Shown here in pieces: positions 56,211 through 64,000 of a stretch of 64,000 bases of DNA. The stretch is from Ryuthela nishihirai. Its lineage: Eukaryota; Arthropoda; Arachnida; Araneae; Heptathelidae. Position numbers and translations under genes: made by a program. Every line of letters starts with the position of its first letter. Position 1 is the stretch's first letter. The stretch is taken from assembly GCA_038380435.1 (NCBI GenBank), contig JAWZYU010000024.1:50616613-50680612 (forward strand), in the 5' to 3' direction. The notes beneath the pieces were generated by a model that worked only from the letters and a program-made list of their open reading frames with translations, did no database searches and was not told the origin of the DNA.

Positions 56211-58566
56211 TCCATTTCATTTTGACTATCGTTTTTTGCTTTATAGATGATTTCCATGAATTTAAGTCCTGTTCAATCTGTTATAGCATCAAGCGTTTTT
56301 CAATTCAATCCTTCCACCTTCCCTCTTGACTTCAGTTGGTTTCTTTCAAGAATCATCTGATTTATTTCAATCTTCCAGTCATGGATCTCTTATTACACGG
56401 CATAAAATGCCCGACTTTTCATCGTTTTTCTGACTCTTTTTCCCAATACTTCCTCATTAGTTTTTTTAAATGCTGTCCAATTAATTTCAACATTTCTCTA
56501 AAATTCCACATCTCAAGTGTCATTAGAATTTTTTTCCAATGTCTTTGTTCATCAGCAATGTCTCGAACCATATCAAATTACTGATAATACTGAACATCTA
56601 ATGATTCATAGTTTCATTCCAAAGCGTAGTGTGTTATGCATATTAAATTCTCCAGTTTTCTGACCCACTTCTTTCCATGTCTTATTCTTCCTATTATTGC
56701 ATTTAGTCGTTAATTAATTAAATACTTTTGACAGTATAGAAAACTTTAATATGTTGAGTTTACTCTCGCATATAATTTTTAGTGGAATGTCATTTTTATT
56801 ATCCTTTTTAAATATTAAAAGCATTTTTTTTCCAAGCTAAGCTTCAATTTTCAAGTTTCTCTTAAAGTTGCAAGGTGATATATTTGTATTTCGAGCGAAA
56901 TCCAGATAGGGCTGTGGCATTTTATATGTCGGAAAAATTTTTGACACTACCAGACAAAAAAAAAGAAAGACTTTCAAAAATATTTTATTTTTTAAATGCA
57001 TTTCAATAACTAATAACAATAATAACAATAAACTCTTTGTATAATTTTATACACAGTTCATTCCACTTATTTTATAGCGTTCAATAAACCCACGTTTCAA
57101 AGAAAATTATTCACTTTATGCAAGAAAGTGAATCCCTTCAAATTTCTATTTTCCCCCAACCGATGGAAACTGTTTTTGAATAAACTTGTGCGGTTTCAAG
57201 AAAAGTGATTGTATTTGCCAAAATTTCCTAAAAGGGTATAAATCACAGTGTTACTCTTACAGCCAATCTTAACATAAAAAAATTTAGTGAGAAGATTGGG
57301 AGGGTTAAATAACTGAATCGAAACCGAATGTCAAATTTGTGTCAAATCGGACATTGTGTATTCCTGCTACGTTCTAGTGATTTTTCATTAAAAAAATGTT
57401 GACTGATATTGGGATACAATAAATATGTTTGGTTTTTTCTTTCCGCCGTTACAGTTTATTAAATTCAAGGGTGGTGATGATCTTCTTGTTTCCCTTACAT
57501 CCGGCCCTGTTTAACAACGTCTCTTTGAGAAATGCAAGTGCTGATAGGAAAATTCATTAAAGGCATACATTTATTCTGTTAAAATATGGGAGTTAATAAA
57601 TATTAAACGTCATACAGCTTTTAATATATTGTAATAAAATAAAAACTATATCAGTCTATCTCAGCAACTACTCATAATCTTTAGTTTAACTTCATGATTC
57701 GAAGATGCCGTCATCAGCAGTATGTTTTCTACTTCCAAAACGGACTGTTTTGTTTTAGAGTTTAAGTAAAGTTCATCTGCGATAGAGATAAAAGAAATGT
57801 GAGAAAGATTTCCACTCTACACGTGTCTAAGAGTGATTTCTTGGAGGAAGAGAATCAGCTGAATCTTCGTCACCTGTTCGGCTAGAAATCACTTCTTGTG
57901 TACTGCACTCTTTACGAAATAAGCCAATTGCTGGTTTTGCAGGAGTTTCATCGGTCAGAGACGAGTGGCATCACGAGAGGGAGGAGAAATTGCTCAAGAA
58001 CACTGCCATATCGTTCTCTTCCCTTTCTCTTCTTCTCTGCTCCTTACTGATACCTACAAATCCCATTGCGAAGAGAAAAATGCTACTCTTTCATAACAAG
58101 TCTCAGTCTTATTCCTTTTTTTTTTATTTTATTTCTCATCTTCTAGAAGAACTCTTTCTCAGTCTTCTTCTTCTTTCGTCCAATACCCCTTCCTCGCTTT
58201 TTTCCCTTCCTTTTTGGTGGGAAAATGGCGTCTGTAATCGTTTTCCTCTGAGAAATGTGCTCGCCAAGATGTGCCAGGGAAGATGGATTAATTCTGGCTG
58301 GAGGCTGCAAGATAAGTGGTTTTGATTTTGTTTCCTCCTTTTTCTATGTGTGGTGCTGCTTTATTTTTTTCCCACTACAATCAAATAGAAATAGGAAAAG
58401 AAAGAACTCTGTTGGTTTTAGACACTTTCTTTAGATGCGAATTAAACTTTCCCCTTGCAAGGAACTTAATTTTACAAGAATTATTTGCAACTCGAGTAAA
58501 AGAGCAACTTTGGTCAATGGCCAGTGTTTGCGTACTTGTGTGCGATCTTAATATTCGCTGCTTGCC
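56211..58566. other. Stretch without identifiable features
   Basis: AT-rich, with a pyrimidine-rich patch at 58010-58220. The frames at 56336 and 57990 have no recognisable domain. Confidence 0.42.
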
Positions 58567-58575
58567 CAATTAAAG

Positions 58576-58948
58576 GTTGTTGAGTGTTTTTACCCCTGAA
58601 CGGCAATTTTTTGCACACAATGGGCTGAATGGCTAGGTCACAAGAATTCCGAAGGCTAGAGAAAGTTGGCGAATGTGACCTACTGGAACAGCTGTTGAAA
58701 GACAGATGGCAACATCTCGTCAAAGCCATCCTGGTGTTCTTTAACGTGCACAGCTTATGGCTCTCCCGCATATGGACCACGGCTTAACGTTCCATCCGAC
58801 GGACGGCGGCCTTTCCTATCCCATGGATGACCCCTACTGACCATGAGAAGGGTGGGGAGTTCTGAGGAGAAAAATCTCAATGCTAGTCCAGCTGGACTCG
58901 ACTGCAGATTACGAGCCTGGCGCGCTATGACTGAGACCCTCCCTCCAG
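58576..58948 (-). repeat. SINE-A copy, older of a stacked pair
   Basis: Bracketed by CAATTAAAGG (58567-58576) and CAATTAAGG (58949-58957). Tail TGTTTTTACCCCTGAACGG at left; the head is partly deleted (CTGGACTCGACTGCAG). Confidence 0.82.
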
Positions 58949-58967
58949 CAATTAAGGGTAGCAATGC

Positions 58968-59361
58968 TTTGGGTTGGGTTGTTTTACCTCTGAGCGGCAC
59001 TTTTTTGCACACCATGGGCTAAATGGCCAGGTCACAAGGACCCCGAAGGCTCAGAGAAGGTTGGGGGAGGGGACCCACTGGAACAGCTGTTGGGAGACAT
59101 ATGGTAGCCTCCCGTCAAGGGCATCCAGCGTGTTCTTTAACGTGCACAGGGTATGGCTCTCCCGCACACGGGACCACGGCTTAACGTCCCATCCGGCGGG
59201 CGGCCGCCTTTCCAAGCCCATCGGTGTCCCCTACTGACCGTGGGCAGGGCGGGGAATTTTGCGGAGATAAAGCTCAACGCTGACCCAGCTGGGACTCGAA
59301 CCTGGGAACTACAGATTACGAGCCTGGCGCGCTACCGACTGAGCCCCCCGCCCAGCCCCCG
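58968..59361 (-). repeat. SINE-A copy, younger of a stacked pair, 12-bp target duplication
   Basis: GGGTAGCAATGC at 58956-58967 and 59362-59373. Full length and close to the family consensus. It landed a few bases from the right end of the older copy. Confidence 0.93.
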
Positions 59362-59373
59362 GGGTAGCAATGC

Positions 59374-59780
59374 AGTTCACTAATTGTAAAACTTCGTGCA
59401 GTAATGTAATTCGCATTTTGTGTAATTCTCGGTGACAGCACTGTTCACTATTCGCACAACTCTGTACATAGATGAATTTCACAAAACGTGAGTTTTTTTT
59501 TAATTTTAAATTTTTAATAAACTTAAAAGCGTTTTCGCAATCATGGATGTAAGTTCACTGTTTGAGCGATTGTCAGTAGCAATGCAGCTCACTGCTTGTT
59601 GAATTATTGTGTGCAGTAATTCAATCCACTACTTGCGAAGCTGTGTGAAGTAACGCAGTTCATTTTTTGTCCAAGTTTGTGCAGTAACGCAGTTCATTTT
59701 TTGTCCAATTTTGTGCAGTAATGCAGTTCATTGTTTGCGTAATTGTGTGCAGCGAGCATTTCACTTTTCGTGTAATAATG
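59374..59780. repeat. Degenerate minisatellite, about 40-bp unit, left part
   Basis: Units around GTGTGCAGTAATGCAGTTCA and TTGTTTGCGTAATT recur to about 59765. The target duplication of the neighbouring SINE (TAGCAATGC) is part of such a unit. Confidence 0.75.
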
Positions 59781-60926
59781 AATGGCTATGTCCACATTTG
59801 TGCGTTTTACATTCCCTATACGCATGCGCAAAGGCATGCCTCAAATCAGTTGAACGGCGCCGTTTTCAGTGACGCACGCAGTAGCGCACATGCTTCCACG
59901 AGCAGTAGATTTTTGTTCAACATTCCGTGCAACTTCGTAGTTTGTCTGGAAGATTTCGTTCTGTTTTTGTAATTATTGAGCTTGTGTTTTTGTTCACCAT
60001 GTCGTCAGAACAAACATTGGCCTTTATAAATTATTATTAATAAATATATTCGTTATAGAACAAAATAAATTATTCGTTATAAAATTATTATTAATAAAAT
60101 AATAATATTATTAAAAAATAAAAATAAAACCTTCATTTATAATATTTTCACTAAATATTTCACTATATATTCTACCTATGTTATATAACTCTACAAGTAC
60201 ATGTTTTGACGTGATATGGACCCTTCAGCCGACATAAAGTAATTCATTTCATTCATTCTTAACCTGCTAACATAGCAGCATCAGTTACGTCCATTGCAAC
60301 TTCACATCTACACTGGTGAAAAATTGAAAACTATTTGACGCACAGGTGTAGACAGTTGAAGGCATGCGTCCAACGCATTTTTTTTTAAAGAATATAATTT
60401 TTATTCATAAGAGTAAAGAATACAAATACATTTACAATTTGACCCGCAAAGCTAAATAGCTTATCTGCAGGAAAATGAATAAATTATATTAAACATAGGT
60501 CATTCGACCACAAAAATGGTGTACATCAAATAAATCCAGAAAACACAACACATAAAAATCAGCTAACTAGAAAATACCAAATTATTTTTTAATTCCATTT
60601 TAAGTCTTCTAAAAGAATCTATATTTAGTAATTATTTTGGAATAGCATTAAATATAAGTGGTACTTGATATTCGAAGGTATGTTTCCCGTAATTATTTCG
60701 AAAATTTGGCAATTTGTTTTGGCAACCTTGGTTTTGAAGTCTTGTATTTTTGTTATGTTGAATTTTTAGTTTGTAAGTTTCGTCAAAAAATTTTTAATTA
60801 TTATATTATATTTATATAAATTGCTGTAGGATAAAAGATTTAAAAATTTTATCGGTGTTGAAAAGCGAAATTGAAAGTTGAAAGGGAAGTCGAAGATGAA
60901 AGCGCACAAGTGTGGACATAGCCACT
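59781..60926. mobile_element. Inverted-repeat element interrupting a minisatellite
   Basis: The ends AATGGCTATGTCCACATTTG and the inverse of CAAGTGTGGACATAGCCACT match over about 25 bp with few differences. The array resumes on the right. No target duplication is clear and no transposase is visible. A LINE 3' end (60388-60725) lies within it, so it was invaded later or carries captured DNA. Confidence 0.65.
60388..60725 (-). mobile_element. 5'-truncated LINE 3' end (CR1/L2-like), second copy
   Basis: Nearly the same sequence as 16570-16975: LPNFRNNYGKHT, FNAIPK, LKMELKN in the minus-strand frame, then CTGCAGATAAGCTATTTAGC and the GAATAAAAATTATATTC end with an A run (plus-strand T run at about 60381-60390). 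Confidence 0.75.
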
Positions 60927-60939
60927 GGGAATAAAGTCA

Positions 60940-61130
60940 CTCTTCTCTCGATTGTGGGTAGCAATGCAACTCATTGCTTACTAAACTGTGAGCCATCTCA
61001 CAATCGTTTGCTGCAATGCAATTCATTGTTTAAGAAATTTGTGCAGGAATATAATTCTTTGTGCATTATCGTCAAAATAATGTGTTGCATAGTCATGCAC
61101 AGAAATATAACTTAATTTTCTCCGAATATA
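60940..61130. repeat. Degenerate minisatellite, right part
   Basis: GTAGCAATGCAACTCATTGC and GCTGCAATGCAATTCATTG are units of the same array as 59374-59780, displaced by the insertion. Further decayed units may continue at 61320-61490. Confidence 0.6.
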
Positions 61131-61134
61131 CTAA

Positions 61135-61289
61135 TTTAATTTTTTTGGCAGAATTTGTAGTCAAACCCACAAAGCTACTACCTTATCTGCAGTTACGATA
61201 GAACAAACGCTCATGCCCTCACAGGGACTCGAACCCGGATCCCAGTGTTGTAGCGAACCAATGCGATACCACTGAGTCATTGAGGCGGC
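61135..61289 (-). repeat. SINE-D copy with LINE-like tail
   Basis: The minus-strand head reads GCCGCCTCAATGACTCAGTGG and B-box GGGTTCGAGTCCC. The short body ends in CTGCAGATAAGGTAGTAGC, TTTGTGGGTTTGA. That tail resembles the 3' end of the LINE at 16570 and 60388 (CTGCAGATAAGCTATTTAGC, TTTGCGGGTCAAA). Bases 61290-61856 hold no other clear feature. Confidence 0.7.
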
Positions 61290-61856
61290 AATTTTGAGAA
61301 ATAATTTGTTAATTGTTGTCCAATACTACATAGTGCTGCAGTTTATTTTTTTCATAGGCATGCACTAATATAGTATGCTGTTTGGAAAAATAGCGTACTG
61401 AAATTTAAGCCAATTTTGTATAACTGTGTGCAACAAGAATCCATTGTTGCGAGATGTGTGACAATACTGCAGCATTGTTTAAGTAACAGGTTATTTAATG
61501 TTAATTATTAAGGCCTTGTATTACATTGTTTATTGTCTCTGTATTTCGGATACTTTTGCTTAATCACATGCGACAGAAATGGAAATTTTTTGCCCGTTAC
61601 GCGGACAATTATAGGAAGATTATATCGTGTAAAATTCTTGTTGGCACGCTGCTAGTAGCGTAATGTTACACATTCACTGATGATGTCACAATGGCTATTT
61701 TGCATTCTAAAAATATCTCCTATCCAGTCGCTTTTGCACGATACACAAGGAAGACTAAAAGCAATGTGAGATGAATTTTCATTCCAATTACAGAAATTAT
61801 TATTAAGAAGTTTCGAATTTTACTTGCAATACTGAGTGTTTCCTAAGGTCGAAGGG

Positions 61857-62234
61857 GTGAGGGTGGCTCAGTCGGTAGCGCGCCAGGCTCGTAATCTGTA
61901 GTTCCCAGGTTCGAGTCCCAGTTGGGTCAGCATTGAGATTTATTTCCGCAAAATTCCTCGCCCTGCCCACGGTCAGTAGGGGACACCGATGGGCTTAGAA
62001 AGGCCGCCGTCCGTCGGATGGGACGTTAAGCCGTGGTCCCGTGTGCGGGAGAGCCATACCCTGTGCACGTTAAAGAACACGCTGGATGGCCTTGACGGGG
62101 GGCTACCATGTGTCTCCCAACAGCTGTTCCAGTGGGTTCCCTACCCCAACCTTCTCTGAGCCTTCGGGGTCCATGTGACCTGGCCATTTAACCCATGGTG
62201 TGCAAAAAAGTGCCGCTCAGAGGTAAAACAACCC
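61857..62234 (+). repeat. SINE-A copy, full length, young
   Basis: Plus orientation: GGTGGCTCAGTCGGTAGCGC, GGTTCGAGTCCC, conserved domain, tail GTAAAACAACCCAAACC. The target duplication is not obvious. Confidence 0.92.
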
Positions 62235-63064
62235 AAACCACCCAAGTCCCTCTAGATGATAGAATTTCGCACGAACCAAGGTGCATTGACAATCTGTCGC
62301 ATGAGTTTGTCTGGAAAATCTAAATTTCCTATTTTGGTAGTAGTTTCTGCACCTATCTTCCCATTATTACAAACGAGACAAAAATATCCTTAATGTGTAA
62401 GATTTGAAACTTTTCAAAAGCTTCAGACCCCATGTTTTCGAACGATGTCTCGTTACTTAAAGTTTGACAGCAACAAAATGAATTGTTGTTCGGTCTTCCG
62501 ATCGCTTTGTTTCAGATGTTGATGTATTATGTATATGGGAAAACTGTCAAGTGTTGGAAAAGCATAGCTCTGCTGCTGTTGTCATCTTGTCAGCGCAACA
62601 TCCTCTCCATCACCATCAACATGACTCACCGCAGCATCTTCGGATCCGACAGCTGTCTCGAGGAGGTTTGTCGGAGGAGATACTCTCGGGCATCCTTCAC
62701 GGATGTGTCATCTGTGAACGACGGATAAGAATGGGATGCTGGAACAGTTTTGTAAACGTTTCGTTGTCAGGGAGCACCCAGTTGGCATCTGCTATGGCGT
62801 TAAAAATCCCATTAACTAGAGTGCCGAACGGGTCATGATTGTGTAATGGAATAAGTCTTACTTCTTCGCTTTCAGCTATCTCTGTTTACATTGGGAAGGG
62901 GAGAAAGAAATAGCCTCAAATATTGACGTGTGACGTCGTTTTGGTGTTTTTTTTTTGCCAGCTAACATCACAAATAGTTAGGTGGAATGCAAAATGAAAT
63001 GCAACTAATGCAGGATTTTGAAACAATGCGATATGTATGTGCAGATGAGACAGCATCTACTGGC
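62235..63064. other. Stretch without identifiable features
   Basis: Two overlapping frames at 62483-62838 have no recognisable domain; no element ends seen. Confidence 0.4.
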
Positions 63065-63067
63065 GTG

Positions 63068-63445
63068 TTGGTTGTTTTAACTCTGAGGGAAACGTTTTTG
63101 CACACAATGGGCTAAATGGCCAGGATATAAGGACTCCGAAGTCTCAGAGAACGTTGGGAAATGGGACCTACTGGGACAGCTGTTGAGACACAGAGGCAAT
63201 CTCCCCTCAAGGTCATCCTGGGTGTTCTTTAACGTGCACAGGGTATATCTCTCTCACACGTGGGCACAGCTTAACGTCCCGTCCGATTGACGGCGGCCTT
63301 TTCAAGCCCATTGGCTTCCTCTACTGAGCATGCGCAGGGCGGGGGAGTTTTGTGGAGATAAATCTCAACGCTGACACAGCTGGGGTTCGAACCAGGGAAC
63401 TGCAGATTATGTGCCTGGCGCGCTACATACATCCACCTTCGCCCC
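63068..63445 (-). repeat. SINE-A copy, near full length
   Basis: Tail GTTGGTTGTTTTAACTCTGAG at left; head with GGGGTTCGAACCAGGGAAC and TGCCTGGCGCGCTAC at right. Moderately diverged. Confidence 0.87.
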
Positions 63446-63938
63446 CTTATTTAATAATATTTGTATCTGTTTCATATACATATTTCGTTTAACCATCAGT
63501 TTTATTGAGTGCTGCCAAAATAGGTTTTGTTCAGCCATCAGTTTTATTCAATGCTCCCAGTATATTTTTTGGGTACGTTCAATAGACATTTACTTCAGCA
63601 ATCAATTTCTTTGAGTACTTATAGTGGAATATTCGTATGATTATTAGTTTAACTTAATATTTCAAATAGATTTTCGCTCAGCTATTAGATTTATTGAGTA
63701 TTGCCAGTAGATATTTCATTGAAACATGCCCTTTACAGAGTACTGTCAATAGATATTTCTTTCACTCATTAGTTTTACTGAATGGTCAGTAGGTGTTTCT
63801 TTCAATGTTTTGTTAAGTACTTTTAGTAGATATTTCGTTCAGCCATCAGTTTTATTCAATGCGTGTATTTTCTGTAGATATTTCTTCCAACAAAGAGTTT
63901 TAATGAATACTTACAATAAACATTTCGTTTAGCCATCA
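63446..63938. repeat. Minisatellite, about 40-bp unit
   Basis: About 12 diverged copies built around AGATATTTCGTTCAGCCATC and AGTTTTATTGAGTACTGCC. Confidence 0.82.
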
Positions 63939-63939
63939 G

Positions 63940-64000
63940 TCGGGGCGGAAGTGGCTCAGTCGGTAGCGCGCCAGGCTCGTAATCTGTAGTTCTCAGGTTC
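63940..64000 (+). repeat. SINE-A head, cut by the window end
   Basis: GGGGCGGAAGTGGCTCAGTC through TCTCAGGTTC: the first 60 bases of a plus-oriented copy, including the A-box and the CTCGTAA loop. Confidence 0.92.

Overview
The window looks like AT-rich, gene-poor nuclear DNA of an invertebrate, most likely an arthropod and perhaps a spider or other arachnid. That placement is inference from the mix of elements: tRNA-derived SINEs, jockey, CR1/L2-like and I-like LINEs, Tc1 relics, a FLYWCH-MULE and many minisatellites. I recognise no host gene, no genuine tRNA or rRNA gene, no prokaryotic signal and no CRISPR array. The only intact protein gene I can support is the transposase of a Mutator-like element at 5127-6506.

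Layout. 1-4.2 kb: SINE split by a short inverted-repeat transposon, a 31-bp minisatellite, an internally deleted Tc1-like element and another SINE. 4.2-7.5 kb: a SINE family with tRNA-like sequences facing inward at both ends, interrupted by a complete Mutator-like element (4550-6766) with terminal inverted repeats and a 9-bp target duplication. 7.8-16.6 kb: LINE relic, a 32-bp minisatellite, SINEs, a 981-bp inverted-repeat element with a TATA box, and a head-to-head SINE palindrome. 16.6-20 kb: LINE 3' end and two TA-flanked foldback elements. 20.1-26.7 kb: a SINE cluster followed by a long, frameshifted LINE (zinc-knuckle ORF1, endonuclease, reverse transcriptase, RNase H). 27.6-31 kb: nested SINEs, one of which has expanded into a 31-bp minisatellite, and a jockey fragment. 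32-37.7 kb: minisatellites, a SINE and a TA-flanked foldback element. 39-44 kb: foldback and MITE copies and a 30-bp array with a 174-bp higher-order period. 44.9-52.1 kb: SINEs of two families and a hAT-type MITE with an 8-bp target duplication. 53.5-56.2 kb: a satellite-like array. 58.6-64 kb: stacked SINEs, minisatellites, a 1.1-kb inverted-repeat element, and a SINE whose tail resembles that of the resident LINE.

How the parts relate. Four tRNA-derived SINE families are visible. SINE-A has a tRNA-Thr-like head and about 25 copies, many with 8-13 bp target duplications. SINE-B is two-headed. SINE-C has a Ser/Leu-like head. SINE-D shares its 3' tail with a CR1/L2-like LINE seen near 8.6, 16.6 and 60.4 kb. 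The SINEs presumably depend on LINE enzymes, and the MITEs on Tc1, hAT or other transposases. Several insertions are nested, which gives relative ages. Nothing looks like a wholly new cellular system. The most unusual items are the intact Mutator-like element, the two-headed SINE, the minisatellite born inside a SINE tail, the palindromic SINE pair, and a SINE plus flank shared between 22 kb and 50 kb.
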